Program-made: the position numbers and the translations under genes
Origin: Embleya sp049739465
Lineage (GTDB): Bacteria; Actinomycetota; Actinomycetes; Streptomycetales; Streptomycetaceae
Length of the DNA: 64,000 bases
Assembly: GCF_049739465.1 (NCBI RefSeq)
Contig: NZ_JBMHHY010000011.1
Location: forward strand, 251,674 to 315,673
Direction of reading: 5' to 3'
Notes under the pieces: generated by a model
The model's input: only the letters and a program-made list of their open reading frames with translations
What the model was told of the DNA's origin: nothing
Databases searched by the model: none
Part shown: piece by piece, positions 25,905-35,354 of the stretch
Layout of the letters: the number at the start of each line of letters is the position of its first letter
How positions within the stretch are numbered: position 1 is the stretch's first letter

Positions 25905-26675
25905 TCCCACGGTCCTCGTCGCGCTATCAGGCGGGCAACGGCGAGCGCAGCGAGTCGACTTCGGGGTCGGCCGGGTACGCGAGGCACGCACTCGGTCGGT
26001 GCCCCGCGCATCGCGAACAGCGCGACCCGCCCGCTGCACATGTCACGCTCCGCTGCTCTGTCGTCGATGGGGCGTAGCGAGTGTAGTGGCGTCGACTTCC
26101 CCGTTTCGGGGCTCGACGACACTTCTTGCCGGCGATCGACTTCGCGCGCGCGACCATTCCCGGGATCGAGCTATATGTCCGGTATATCGAGCGATGGCAA
26201 CTGAATTCGATGCGCCGGGCCTCGGTGCCGAGTATTGGAAAAGCCGGCTGTCCCCGGGCGGGAAATGGCTCGAATGTATGGGTCAATCGGAGCATAGCGA
26301 CCATTGCGGTGGTCGAAGCCCGGGCGTGTCGCGGGCGGTGCGGACCGCGCCACGCGGCCGTCCACCCGGCCGCCGGACGGTCCCGAACGAGGGTGCGCCG
26401 AAAAGATGTTGTGAGGTTGTTCACGCATCGGACGTGTGCGCGGCCCGACCCCGATGATCGGATCGGGGTAACATGCGCGAGGCTCGATTCCGCAGCGAGC
26501 CCAGGTGCAACTCCCGTGCGTACGAGCCGGGTTGGCCGAGGACGGGACGGGCCGCGAGGCCGGCCGAGCGCGGCCACACCACCGGCGCCCACCGGTGCAT
26601 CCCAGGCGGGGGTGGCCCCGGGTCCGGGTGAGCGAATCCCGGTCGGCGTGGCCGCGTCGGCCGCGGTCGGGTGCG
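25905..26675. other. Long gap without a supported gene, upstream of the conservon
   Basis: This 771-bp gap contains the presumed promoter of the conservon operon. The stretch around 26120-26300 is less GC-rich than its surroundings, with repeated TAT-containing patches, which fits promoter DNA. Several open frames run through it on both strands, but none has family features or a good ribosome binding site. Confidence 0.5.
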
Positions 26676-27335
26676 CTACTTGCGGGCGCCGCGGGCGAGT
26701 TGGCGGCCCTGGGCGTCGTACGCGATCAGGGTGAACCGAGGATCACCCTTGTAGACGAAGGCGAAGTAACGGTGCGCGGCGCCGACCTCGACGGGGGTGG
26801 CCCTGAACTCGGTGCCGTCGGCCAGTCGCAGCACGACGACGGTGACCTGATCGGAGGCGACGCCGAAGACGGAGCCGTAGGGGTTGCCGATCGGGCCACT
26901 GCCGTAGTTGAGGTGGCCGATGCCCTGCACCGGGTCGCCGACCAGGACCTGGGGTGCGCTGCCGCAGGCGAATCCGCCGGGTCGGCCGTCGAGTTCGCCG
27001 CGTGCGCATTCCTCGCCGTTCGGCTGCCGGGTGACCCGGATCGACCACAGGTGGTCGTCGATGGTGCCCTGGCCGGCCAGGTCGCCGGGCGCCCCCGGCG
27101 GCGCGACGCCCGCGGAGACCATCGTCGTGCTCCGGTCCGCGTCCGGTGCCCAGGCCCACCGGACCGCCGGCCCGGCGATCAGACACAGGCCCACCAGCGC
27201 GCCGACCGTGACCCGACGCCGCCGGCGGGTGCGCCGGCCGCTCTCCACGACCGCCTCCCAGGCCGGCTCGTGTACCTCGATCCTGTCGAGTTCGGCCGTG
27301 AGTGCTTCCCTGAGTCGCACGTGCTCCTCCGTCAT
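26676..27335 (-). CDS. Single-pass membrane protein paired with a SigE-type sigma factor
   Basis: The 219-residue protein has an acidic cytoplasmic N-terminus of about 45 residues, a strongly basic turn (GRRTRRRRRV), a membrane helix (GALVGLCLIAGPAVRWAW) and an outer domain of about 140 residues. The ATG overlaps the sigma factor stop by four bases (ATGA). Size and placement suggest an anti-sigma or co-sensor role. No known anti-sigma motif is seen, so this is inference. Confidence 0.65.
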   Translation of the reverse strand: MTEEHVRLREALTAELDRIEVHEPAWEAVVESGRRTRRRRRVTVGALVGLCLIAGPAVRWAWAPDADRSTTMVSAGVAPPGAPGDLAGQGTIDDHLWSIRVTRQPNGEECARGELDGRPGGFACGSAPQVLVGDPVQGIGHLNYGSGPIGNPYGSVFGVASDQVTVVVLRLADGTEFRATPVEVGAAHRYFAFVYKGDPRFTLIAYDAQGRQLARGARK

Positions 27336-27874
27336 CGACTCGTCCCCTCGTGCTGCCACAACTCCGGCGACATCAACCCGGCCGCGTCCGGATCGGCGCG
27401 CAGTTGCGCCAGGCCGCGATACGCCTGGCTGCGCACGGTGCCCACCGTGCAACCCATCGCCGCCGCGGTCTCCGATTCGCTCAGGTCCGCCCAGTAGCGC
27501 AGGACCACCGCCGTGCGCCGCCCCGGCGGCAGCCGGGTCAATGCGGCGATCAGCACACTGCGGGTCACCACCCGCTCGGTCTGGTCGGGGACCGGCGGTT
27601 CGGGCGTGCGGTGGGCGAGAAACTCCTTGACGCGACGCCGCCGATGACGCGACACGAACGTATTCACCAACATGCGACGCTGGTAGGCGTCCGGATTGTC
27701 GGCTCGGACCACGCGATGCCAGGACACGTACACCTTGGCCAACACGGTCTGCGCCAGATCCTCCGCGTCGCCCACGTCCCCGGTCAGCAGGATGGCGGTG
27801 CGCACCAACGCGGCACGTCGAGTCAGCGCGAACGCGCAAAACTCCGCCTCTTCGTCCCTATTCAGGATCTTCAC
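27332..27874 (-). CDS. ECF sigma factor, SigE family (second in window)
   Basis: The 180-residue protein has region 2 (LVRTAILLTGDVGDAEDLAQ, then TVLAKVYVSWHRV) and region 4 (LTRLPPGRRTAVVLRYWADL, followed by SESETAAAMGCTVGTVRSQA). The GTG at 27874 is the chosen start, although its spacing to GAAGGG is short. A start a few codons further in is possible. It is paired by a 4-bp overlap with the membrane protein at 26676-27335, the same layout as the pair at 11317-13118 but not closely alike in sequence. Confidence 0.9.
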   Translation of the reverse strand: MKILNRDEEAEFCAFALTRRAALVRTAILLTGDVGDAEDLAQTVLAKVYVSWHRVVRADNPDAYQRRMLVNTFVSRHRRRRVKEFLAHRTPEPPVPDQTERVVTRSVLIAALTRLPPGRRTAVVLRYWADLSESETAAAMGCTVGTVRSQAYRGLAQLRADPDAAGLMSPELWQHEGTSR

Positions 27875-27956
27875 CCCTTCGTGGCTGGTGTTCCGACCTC
27901 TCGACGCCCGGCCAGGGGGAAAACTATGTCGCCGCGGGGGAGCGGGTTTGCAACGG

Positions 27957-28679
27957 TCACCGGGTCGCGCCGGCAACGGCGTTCGGCGGGGGCGGCGCGG
28001 GTGTGGCGGCGGCGGGGCGGCCGTGCAGGCGCCAGACCTTCGCCGGCGGCAGGTTCGGCCACACGATTCGGCAACTTGTGGCGTGCCGGCGCCGGTGGTT
28101 CGCCAGTACGTCCTCGACGGCGCGGTGGCGGCGGGCCTCGGTACGGGAGGCGATCAGGGCGCGGGCGTGGCGGGTGCCGGGATAGGCGAAGTAGGTGAGC
28201 ACGCCGCCCGGCGCCAGCAGGTCCAGATAGCGGTCCAGAATCCGTTCGACCCGGTCGGGCGTGAAGTTGGTGAACGGCAGCCCCGAGACGATCACGTCAT
28301 AGCGGTGATCGGTGTCGAACTCCTCGACGAACGTGTGGTGTACCCGCACCCGGCCGCCGTGGACGTGCGTGAACCCGCACAACCGGGCGGCAAAGCGCGG
28401 ATTGGCCTCGACGAGGTCCAGCCGGCTGCCGGGCGACAGACGCGGCAGGAGGACCCGGGTGACCGAGCCGGTACCGGCGCCCGCCTCCAGGACCCGCAGC
28501 GGCTGCGCACCCCGCTCGTCCACCGGATCGGTGAGCAGCCGGGCCAGCGCCCGGCCACTGGGCGCGACGGCCCCCACCGTGCGCAGGTCGCGGGCCGCTT
28601 CGCGGAGGAACGTCCAGCCGTCGGCGCTGCGCCGGGCGAGGACTCGGTCGATGTCGGGTGATGTGCTCCGGTCGGTCAT
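27957..28679 (-). CDS. Class I SAM-dependent methyltransferase, PmtA-like
   Basis: The 240-residue protein has a Rossmann methyltransferase core. Motif I is VLEAGAGTGSVTRVLL and the acidic loop is LDLVEANPRF. The post-I region YDVIVSGLPFTNF resembles the N/DPPY-like loop. The N-terminal FLREAARDLRTVGAVAPSGR is typical of the PmtA/KsgA-related group that methylates phosphatidylethanolamine or similar lipids. The C-terminal tail is Pro/Ala-rich. The exact substrate is not shown by the sequence. Confidence 0.8.
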   Translation of the reverse strand: MTDRSTSPDIDRVLARRSADGWTFLREAARDLRTVGAVAPSGRALARLLTDPVDERGAQPLRVLEAGAGTGSVTRVLLPRLSPGSRLDLVEANPRFAARLCGFTHVHGGRVRVHHTFVEEFDTDHRYDVIVSGLPFTNFTPDRVERILDRYLDLLAPGGVLTYFAYPGTRHARALIASRTEARRHRAVEDVLANHRRRHATSCRIVWPNLPPAKVWRLHGRPAAATPAPPPPNAVAGATR

Positions 28680-28811
28680 GACGTCGACGCTAGGAACGAC
28701 TCCGGCGCCGGGAATCCGCCGTTGTACGGCCGTCGCCCCCTACCAAAGTCGGGGGTCGCCGTGGCGGAACGTCGGACGAGCGGCCGCACACCGGATGCCT
28801 ACGATGTGCCG

Positions 28812-29963
28812 GTGAACCGGGAATGGAGTCGGCGGTGGACCGGGTACGGCCGTGGCGTCCTGGTGGTGTTGTGCACCCAGGCGGCCGTCCAGAACGGCGC
28901 GGCGACCGACGGCGGCCGATACCTCGAGCCGCGCACCGCGGTCGCGGTGGTGTGCGGCCTGGCCCTGCTGCCGCGTCGGGGGCACTGGCTGCCGGCACCC
29001 GCGCTGACGACGGTGGCGGCCGGCGTGTGGGGCTGGCCGATGTTGCCGCTGCTCCTGATCGCCCTGTTCGACCTCGCCGCGCACGGGCACACCCCGGCGG
29101 CGGTGACCTGCGCGCTCGCCGCATCGGCCGGCAACGCGCTCGCGCACCCGACGGTTTCCCTGTCCAGGCCGCAGGAGTACGGCTCCGGCCTGTTCCTGCT
29201 GCTGGCCGTGGTGGCGGGGTTGTGGATGGGCAACCGACACCGCCTGGTCCAGGCGTTGCACGCGCAGGTGCGACAGCTGGGCGTCGAGCGGCAATTGCGC
29301 GAGCAGGCCGCGCGCACCGCCGAGCGGTCGGCGATCGCGGCGGAGATGCACGACGTACTCGCCCATCGGCTCAGCCTGATCGCGCTGCACGCGGGCGTCC
29401 TGGCCACCAGGAAGGACACGGTGCCCGCCGCCGTGGTCGATCGCCTCGGGTTGTTGCGTACGGCCGCCACCGACGCGTTGACCGATCTGCGTGATGTGCT
29501 GGGCGCGTTGCGCGACACCGATGTGCACCCCGGCGGCGCCGGTCTCGGGCCCGCCGTGCGCGACGTGGCGGAGCTGATCGAGCAGGCGCGGGCCGCCGGA
29601 CAACGGATCGACGCCGCCGTCGACGGTGCACCGGAACAGGCACCCGCGGCCCATCGGCTCGCCGTCGTCCGGGTGGTTCGGGAGGCGCTGACCAACGCGC
29701 GAAAACACGCTCCCGAGGCGCCGGTTCGGGTCCGGGTCGACTATCGGCCGCCGGCCACGCTGATCGAGGTCACCAACCCGCCGGGCGTCCGGGGCGCCGA
29801 GCCGGCGGTGCCGTCCGGGTTCGGACTGGTCGGCCTGCGGGAGCGGGTCGAGGCACTCGGCGGGCAACTGAACGCCGGCCCCGGGGGCGCCGGTGCGTGG
29901 CGTCTGGCGGCCCGGATCCCCCATCCCGATCCCACCGTCGAACAGATCGGCTCCCGCACGTGA
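28812..29963 (+). CDS. Two-component sensor histidine kinase (NarL-partner type)
   Basis: The 383-residue protein has about four to five membrane helices in the first 140 residues. A HisKA_3 dimerisation domain follows, with the phospho-accepting His180 in AIAAEMHDVLAHRLSLIALH. The ATPase N-box is VVREALTNARKHAP, and the glycine-rich lid is GFGLVGLRERVEALGG. Two in-frame GTGs (28806 and 28812) are possible starts, and I chose the second. The stop overlaps the response regulator start by four bases (GTGA). The short outer loops suggest it senses a membrane or envelope state. Confidence 0.9.
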   Translation: MNREWSRRWTGYGRGVLVVLCTQAAVQNGAATDGGRYLEPRTAVAVVCGLALLPRRGHWLPAPALTTVAAGVWGWPMLPLLLIALFDLAAHGHTPAAVTCALAASAGNALAHPTVSLSRPQEYGSGLFLLLAVVAGLWMGNRHRLVQALHAQVRQLGVERQLREQAARTAERSAIAAEMHDVLAHRLSLIALHAGVLATRKDTVPAAVVDRLGLLRTAATDALTDLRDVLGALRDTDVHPGGAGLGPAVRDVAELIEQARAAGQRIDAAVDGAPEQAPAAHRLAVVRVVREALTNARKHAPEAPVRVRVDYRPPATLIEVTNPPGVRGAEPAVPSGFGLVGLRERVEALGGQLNAGPGGAGAWRLAARIPHPDPTVEQIGSRT

Positions 29964-30610
29964 TCCGCGCCATGATCGTCGACGACGACGCGCTCGTCCG
30001 CCTGGGCCTGCACGACCTCCTCGACGGGGACCCCGACATCGAGGTCGTCGCCCAGGCCGCCGACGGCCGACAAGCCGTCGAACAGGCCGGCGCGCACCGC
30101 GTCGACGTCGCGCTGGTCGACGTCCGGATGCCGCACATGGACGGCATCACCGCCACATCCCTGCTACGCGCGCTGCCGCACCCACCGAGAGTCATCACGC
30201 TGACCACCTTCGACCTCGACGAATACGTCTACGACGCGCTGGCGGCCGGCGCCGACGGCTTCCTCCTGAAGGACACCGATCCGGCCGAGATCCTGCGCGC
30301 CGTCCACCTGGTCGCGGCCGGCTCCGCGATGCTCCACCCCACCGCCGCCCGCCGCCTGATCGACCGCTACCACCGAACCACCGGCGCCCGAGCGGGCCCG
30401 GCCCGCTCCCGCATCGACGCCCTCACCCCACGAGAGCAAGACGTGCTGGCCCTACTCGCCCAGGGCGACACCAATGCCGAAATCGCCACCACCCTCGGAA
30501 TGCGCGAAAGCACGGTGAAGGCCCACGTAAGCCGAATCCTCACCACCTTGAACGTCACCAACCGCGTCCAAGCCGCCCTGACCGCCCGAGACGCGGGCCA
30601 CACCCGATGA
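29960..30610 (+). CDS. Response regulator, NarL/LuxR family
   Basis: The 216-residue protein has a receiver domain with the acidic cluster VDDD near residue 8, the phospho-acceptor Asp54 in DVALVDVRMPHMDG, and the conserved Lys in FLLKDTDP. The C-terminal LuxR-type helix-turn-helix contains LTPREQDVLALLAQGDTNAE and STVKAHVSRILTTL. It is partner to the kinase just upstream. Its last 159 bp are overlapped antisense by the PARG-like gene. Confidence 0.93.
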   Translation: MIRAMIVDDDALVRLGLHDLLDGDPDIEVVAQAADGRQAVEQAGAHRVDVALVDVRMPHMDGITATSLLRALPHPPRVITLTTFDLDEYVYDALAAGADGFLLKDTDPAEILRAVHLVAAGSAMLHPTAARRLIDRYHRTTGARAGPARSRIDALTPREQDVLALLAQGDTNAEIATTLGMRESTVKAHVSRILTTLNVTNRVQAALTARDAGHTR

Positions 30611-31447
30611 GCGGCCCTTGACGCGACCGAACACATCACCGAACGCCGCCCGGTTGCCCGACTCGGCCGAACGCTCCCAAACCGCGAAGACCACCGTCTC
30701 GAACGCAGCGGAGAACGCTCCGCCGGGCGCGGCCAGATGATCGTGAAACGCCCGAGCGACGTCACGCGGTTCGTTCCGGAAAACGCCACATCCCCAGGCC
30801 CCCAGCACCAGATGCCGCGCGCCATGATGACGGGCCACCGCCAGCACGCGTCCCGCCCGGCGACGCAGCGCCTCCCGAATACGCCGATGCGCGCCCGGCT
30901 CGCGCCGCAGCGTCTCACCGGCATTGGGGGCGGCGCAGGTAAGGAACGACACCGGGTACGGTTCCCGGAGGAGTAGGCCCTGCTGGTCGCGGTGTACCGG
31001 GACGCCCGGCGACCAGATGACATGATCGGTGTACAGGAGGTCGGCCCGGGAGCGGTGGGCGGCGTAGAAGTCGGGCACGCGGAGCAGGCAGGGATGCAGC
31101 AGACTACTGCGGCAGAGATCCTCCTCCTGAGCCCGAGCACCGCGCAGGTAGCCACCTCCCGGGTTGCGGGCGGACGCGAAGTTCAGCACCGCAACCGATC
31201 CCGTGTCCGCCAGGGAGAGACGCCTGGCGGCCTGAAGACTGCTCTCCCCGGTCACCTCGAACACCGTCCGATACTCGGCACCGACACCGACCGGCTCGAC
31301 CGGCAGCTCCGGAGGATGGCCGACGGTACGGCTGATCGCGGCTCGAAGCGCGGGCGCCACCGAGACGGTCCCATAGGGCGTCGAGTATTCCCCGGTGGCA
31401 ACGATGCGCTCGTTGACGGCTGCGATCTCCTGCAATGCACTGCTCAC
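30452..31447 (-). CDS. PARG-like ADP-ribose hydrolase (TIGR02452 macrodomain family)
   Basis: The 331-residue protein carries the poly(ADP-ribose) glycohydrolase signature in a modified macrodomain: NFASARNPGGGYLRGARAQE followed directly by EDLC, that is GGG followed by QEE. Further family segments are VIWSPGVPVHRDQ and HLVLGAWGCGVFRNEPRDVA. It should remove ADP-ribose from proteins or nucleic acids. The GTG start gives VSSALQEIAAV. The conserved domain ends near 30620, but the frame stays open to 30452, so the last ~55 residues lie antisense to the response regulator. That tail is low-complexity and may be an accident of high GC. Confidence 0.82.
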   Translation of the reverse strand: MSSALQEIAAVNERIVATGEYSTPYGTVSVAPALRAAISRTVGHPPELPVEPVGVGAEYRTVFEVTGESSLQAARRLSLADTGSVAVLNFASARNPGGGYLRGARAQEEDLCRSSLLHPCLLRVPDFYAAHRSRADLLYTDHVIWSPGVPVHRDQQGLLLREPYPVSFLTCAAPNAGETLRREPGAHRRIREALRRRAGRVLAVARHHGARHLVLGAWGCGVFRNEPRDVARAFHDHLAAPGGAFSAAFETVVFAVWERSAESGNRAAFGDVFGRVKGRSSGVARVSGGQGGLDAVGDVQGGEDSAYVGLHRAFAHSEGGGDFGIGVALGE

Positions 31448-31522
31448 AGCCCCACACGGTAGGCGTCGACCCGTAGACGACTCAACCACGATCCGCACCG
31501 ACGACGCTCGACCCACGGACTG

Positions 31523-31808
31523 TCAGGCAGCCGGCCGGTCGGGGTGATGGGTGGTGGGGTCCTCGCGGTGGAGGATCAGGTGTTCGTGGTGCAGGACGCC
31601 GTTCGTGGATGTCGCCGGTGGCCGTGAAGCCGGTGTCGTCGCGGTAGTCGATGTGGTTGCCGACCACGGTGTAGGACCCGGTGTATGCACTCCGCGTGTT
31701 GCCGCGGGCCTCGTCGTAGCGGCCCGTGGCGAGCAGTTCCTGGCGGATGAAACCGTCCGCGGTGACCCACATGCCGACGAACGGGTGGGGTGCGTCGTTG
31801 TTGTTCAT
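31523..31808 (-). pseudogene. Atu4866-like protein with a single frameshift
   Basis: The ATG at 31808 opens a frame giving HPFVGMWVTADGFIRQELL and YTVVGNHIDYRDDTGFTATG, which is the Atu4866 domain. After GDI, at about 31606-31608, the expected C-terminal strand continues in another frame as TNGVLHHEHLILHRED and ends at a stop at 31523-31525. One extra base on the coding strand accounts for it. As it stands the gene is frameshifted. A sequencing error is possible, since the two halves are otherwise intact. The function of the family is not established. Confidence 0.75.
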
Positions 31809-31857
31809 GGGTGCCACGGTGTCGCTTCGCCGGCGCCGCAACCAGGACGCGGCTATC

Positions 31858-31876
31858 CCGGGAGTCACACTCCCGG
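31858..31876. terminator. Hairpin after the NB-ARC/TPR gene
   Basis: CCGGGAGT and ACTCCCGG pair perfectly around a three-base loop 16 bp past the stop at 31892 (minus strand). Confidence 0.5.
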
Positions 31877-31891
31877 TCTGCCGGGTCGGGT

Positions 31892-34711
31892 CTACTCGAA
31901 GGTGGCCAGGTAGGCCGCGGTGGTTTTGGCCTCGGCGGCGCCCAGGGTGTCGTACAGGGCCACCGCCTGGCGGAGGTGGGCCAGGGCCGCTTCGTGTTCG
32001 GGGGTGTGTACCGTGCAGCGGGCGGCGCCTTCGAGGGCTCTGGCCTCGTCCAACGGGCTGTGTACCCGGCGGGCCAGGTCGCGGGCCTCGCGGTACAGGG
32101 GGAGGGCCGCGCGTGGGCCGGCGGTGTCGAGGGTCAACGCGCCCATGCTGGTGAGGACTTCGGCCTCGCCCTGGTGGTCGCCGGCGTCCCGGAAGAAGGC
32201 CCGGGCCCGCTCGAACAGGGCGGCGGCGGCCGGGACGTCCCCGGCCGCGTGCCGCACTCGGCCCAGATCGTGCAGGGTGTTGATCTCGCCGTAGCGCTGA
32301 CCGAGGTCCCGGAACAGGATCAGCGCCCGCTCCAGCAGCTCGATCGCGGCCGACACGTCCCCGGTCGCGGCGCGCACCCGGCCCAGGTCCTTGAGCGCGT
32401 ACGCCTCGCCGTCGCGCTTGCCCAGGTCGAGATAGATCGCCAAGGCACGTTCCAACGCGGCGGCCGCGGCCGGTACATCCCCGGTCGTGAGCCGGATCCG
32501 GCCCAGGCTCCACAGCGCGTTGGCCTCACCCTGACGGTTGCCCAGCTCGCGCATGATCACCAGGGCCCGCTCCTGGAGGCTTCCCGCCCCGGGGTAGTCC
32601 CCACTCGCGTGTCGCACCCGGCTGAGCTCCCACAGCGCACTGGCCTCGCCCTGCCGCGCCCCGACGTCGAGATAGCGCGCCAGGGCCTGTTCCAGCGCGT
32701 CGGCGGCGGCCGGATAGTCCCCCGTCGCGTGGCGTACCCGGCCCAGGCTCCACAGCGAGCCCGCCTCGCCGTACCGATCGCCCAGTTCCCGAAAACCGGC
32801 CAACGCCCGCTCGTGCAATTCGGCCGCGGCGGCGAACTCGCCCAGCATGTACCGGACTCGGCCCAACTCCTCCAGCGCACTCGCCTCGCCGTGCCGGTCG
32901 CCGACGTCCCGATAGCCCGCCAGCGCGCGCTCGTACGGCTCGGCCGCGGCGGCGAACTCCCCCTGGACGTACCAGACCCGGCCCAGGTTCTCCAGCGCGG
33001 TCGCCTCGCCGTACCGGTCGCCCGACTCGTGCGCGGCGTCGGCCGCGCTCCGCTGCAACGCGGCGGCCTGCGGCCACGGGCCCTCCTGGAGGAGGAAGGC
33101 GGCCAGGGACGCGGCGAGGGCGATCACGCACCGGGGGTCGGCCGCCACGGCCATCAGGTTGTCCCGCTCGGCCCGCACCCAGGTCAGTGCCGCGGCCCGG
33201 TCGGGCAGATCCGGAACGGCCACCGGCACCGGCCCGGTCCGCGGCGGGCCGGGCCGCTGATGCGGCGTCAGCCGGCCATCGGCCTGCCGCGCCGTATGCA
33301 GGTAGTAGTCCAGCAACCGCCCCCGGGCGGCGGCGCGTTCCGCCTCCTCGGTGGGTTCGCAATCCCCGCGCGGACCGTCGGCGCCGCGACTGCGGGCGTG
33401 CAGGCCGATCAGGTCGTGGAACCGGTAGCGGCCGGGCGTGAGTTGGATGAGCAGATTGTGGTCGAGCAGCGAATCCAGGAGGCGTTCGGCGGTGGGGACG
33501 TCGGCGTCGAGCAGATTGGCGGCGGCGTACCCGTCGAAGTCCGGGCCGGGCACCCGGCCCAGCCGGCGGAACAGGCGCCGCTCGGCCTCGGGCAGTGCGG
33601 TGTACGAGGCGTCGAAGACGGCGGTCAGATCCCGGGCCTCGTCGCCGAGCCGGCCCAACCGGCCGGATTCGTCACGCAGTTGCTCGACGAGATCCTCGAC
33701 CCGCAGGGCTCGCCGATGCCGCAGCCGCGCCGCGACGATCCGGATCGCCAGCGGCAACCGGCCACACAACTCGACCAGTTCGGCGATCGCCGGATGCCCC
33801 CGCGGGATACGATCGGGGCCCGCCACCCGATGGAGCAGCTCCGTCGCCTCGGCCGGGGTGAGCGTGTCCAGGGCCACCGTGTGCGCGTCGTCGAGGCCGG
33901 TGAGGCGCTTGCGACTGGTGACGATGACCAGGCAGCCGGGCGTCCCGGGCAGCAGCGGTCGGATCTGCGCGGTACCGACCGCGTTGTCCAGCACGATCAG
34001 CGTCCGGGTGTCCGCGAGCCGATCCCGGTAGCACGCGGCGCGCTCGTCGAGCTCGCGGGGGATCGACTGTGGCGGGACACCGAGCGAACGCAGGAACCAC
34101 TCCAGCACCTCCGCCGCGTCCCGGGGTGCCTGCCCGGCGGTATGCCCGTGCAGGTCGATGAACAACTGCCCGTCGGGATAACGCCCGCGCAACCGATGCG
34201 CGGCGCGCACGGCCAGCGCCGACTTGCCGACGCCGCCCATGCCGTCGATCGCCGAGATCACCACCGTCGACGCCGCCGCGCCCGGCGCGGTGATCGTGGC
34301 TTCGAGCCGGGCCAGTTCCTCGTCCCGCCCGACGAACCCGGCCGGATCGGCGGGCAATTGGCGGAAGACCCCGATCGGACCGGTCGACTTGGCCGCGGCG
34401 TGCACCGCGACGCAGGCCCGCCGCCAGCCGACCACGCCCGGCTCGTCCACCCCCAGGGCACGGACGATTGCGACGACCAGATCCATGTCCAGCCGGCGCC
34501 GCCCGGACTTGAAGGCGTCGATCACCGTGGACGCCGACACCACCTGCGGCGGTCGCATCAGCGGGCCCACACGTTTGGCAAGCGTCCGGTAGGACGGTTG
34601 CCCGGCCCAGGCGCGCAGTTCGCCCAACAGGGCGATGAAACCGGCTAAATCGGTCGCCCGATCCGGGTCCGGTGCCCCATCGCCGTACGTGCCGACCACT
34701 GTGCCCCCCAT
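31892..34711 (-). CDS. NB-ARC/TPR STAND-type regulator
   Basis: The 939-residue protein has a helical N-terminus with a probable DNA-binding region (about 35-75), then an NB-ARC ATPase. Walker A is GMGGVGKSALA (157-167), LIVLDNAVG is Walker B-like, and GLPLAI-type sequence appears as GRLPLAIRIVAARL. The C-terminal ~420 residues are TPR units of 40 residues, about nine copies, each with GDRYGEA/LGRVR-type sequence. STAND proteins of this type switch on ligand binding, commonly as transcriptional regulators. Codon 22 is TTA (34646-34648), suggesting bldA control. A GGGAG site four bases upstream supports the ATG at 34711. Confidence 0.85.
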   Translation of the reverse strand: MGGTVVGTYGDGAPDPDRATDLAGFIALLGELRAWAGQPSYRTLAKRVGPLMRPPQVVSASTVIDAFKSGRRRLDMDLVVAIVRALGVDEPGVVGWRRACVAVHAAAKSTGPIGVFRQLPADPAGFVGRDEELARLEATITAPGAAASTVVISAIDGMGGVGKSALAVRAAHRLRGRYPDGQLFIDLHGHTAGQAPRDAAEVLEWFLRSLGVPPQSIPRELDERAACYRDRLADTRTLIVLDNAVGTAQIRPLLPGTPGCLVIVTSRKRLTGLDDAHTVALDTLTPAEATELLHRVAGPDRIPRGHPAIAELVELCGRLPLAIRIVAARLRHRRALRVEDLVEQLRDESGRLGRLGDEARDLTAVFDASYTALPEAERRLFRRLGRVPGPDFDGYAAANLLDADVPTAERLLDSLLDHNLLIQLTPGRYRFHDLIGLHARSRGADGPRGDCEPTEEAERAAARGRLLDYYLHTARQADGRLTPHQRPGPPRTGPVPVAVPDLPDRAAALTWVRAERDNLMAVAADPRCVIALAASLAAFLLQEGPWPQAAALQRSAADAAHESGDRYGEATALENLGRVWYVQGEFAAAAEPYERALAGYRDVGDRHGEASALEELGRVRYMLGEFAAAAELHERALAGFRELGDRYGEAGSLWSLGRVRHATGDYPAAADALEQALARYLDVGARQGEASALWELSRVRHASGDYPGAGSLQERALVIMRELGNRQGEANALWSLGRIRLTTGDVPAAAAALERALAIYLDLGKRDGEAYALKDLGRVRAATGDVSAAIELLERALILFRDLGQRYGEINTLHDLGRVRHAAGDVPAAAALFERARAFFRDAGDHQGEAEVLTSMGALTLDTAGPRAALPLYREARDLARRVHSPLDEARALEGAARCTVHTPEHEAALAHLRQAVALYDTLGAAEAKTTAAYLATFE

Positions 34712-34970
34712 CGCTCCCGCGCCCGCGACAGCGGGGCCAAGTGTAGGTGCGCGGACCCTCGACGGACATGGGCTGCGTGGACTTGCGTGGGAAACGGGCG
34801 TCCACGCGCGGGCAGTGCCAGGCTCGTTGGCAGCGCCGCGACCGCAGGGCCACGGCACCGGATCTCGGCCGGCGCCCGACGGCCGAACCGGACCCGCCTG
34901 GCGCCGCGCACCGAGACGCTGCCAGGAAGCCGGACTTCGGTGGATTCAGTGGAGAGGACTGTGTCGACCC

Positions 34971-35339
34971 ATGCGCAAGAGCATCAAGAGAATGGCCGTC
35001 GTCGGTGCGACCGGCATGGCGGCGGTGCTGGCCACTTCGACCGGCGCGTTCGCCATCGGTGACCGGTCGGCGCCGGTGGCGCCCTGTCCCGGGTACGCCC
35101 AGGCCGCCAACGGCAACGCCTCGGGCCAGGTGCGCCAGCAGGGCACCGACGGCTGCTCCGTGCAACTCGCCCAGAGGGCCCCCTCCGGGGAGACCAAGTG
35201 GAGCCCCGTCTACAACACATCGGGTCCCGGTACGACGGCGCGCACGCCGTGGTGGTCCTACGGCGGCGGCACGTGCGTCCTGGTCATCGCGAGGGACACC
35301 ACGACCGGTCAGACGAGCAATATCATCGACTTCTGCTGA
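34971..35339 (+). CDS. Small secreted protein, unknown function
   Basis: The 122-residue precursor starts MRKSIKRMAVVGATGMAAVL and has a signal peptide ending near AFA. The mature part of about 90 residues has four Cys residues, beginning with CPGYAQ and ending IIDFC, so it probably has two disulfides. The middle (KWSPVYNTSGPGTTARTPWW) is Trp- and Thr-rich. I do not recognise the family. GGAGAGG is about 13 bases upstream of the ATG. It is convergent with another secreted protein gene across a strong terminator. Confidence 0.75.
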   Translation: MRKSIKRMAVVGATGMAAVLATSTGAFAIGDRSAPVAPCPGYAQAANGNASGQVRQQGTDGCSVQLAQRAPSGETKWSPVYNTSGPGTTARTPWWSYGGGTCVLVIARDTTTGQTSNIIDFC

Positions 35340-35354
35340 CCGACCCACCCCGCC

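Noticed and set aside
26126..26734. 202-residue plus-strand frame upstream of the conservon
   Set aside because: It has no family resemblance and no ribosome binding site, and its second half runs antisense to the anti-sigma-like gene.
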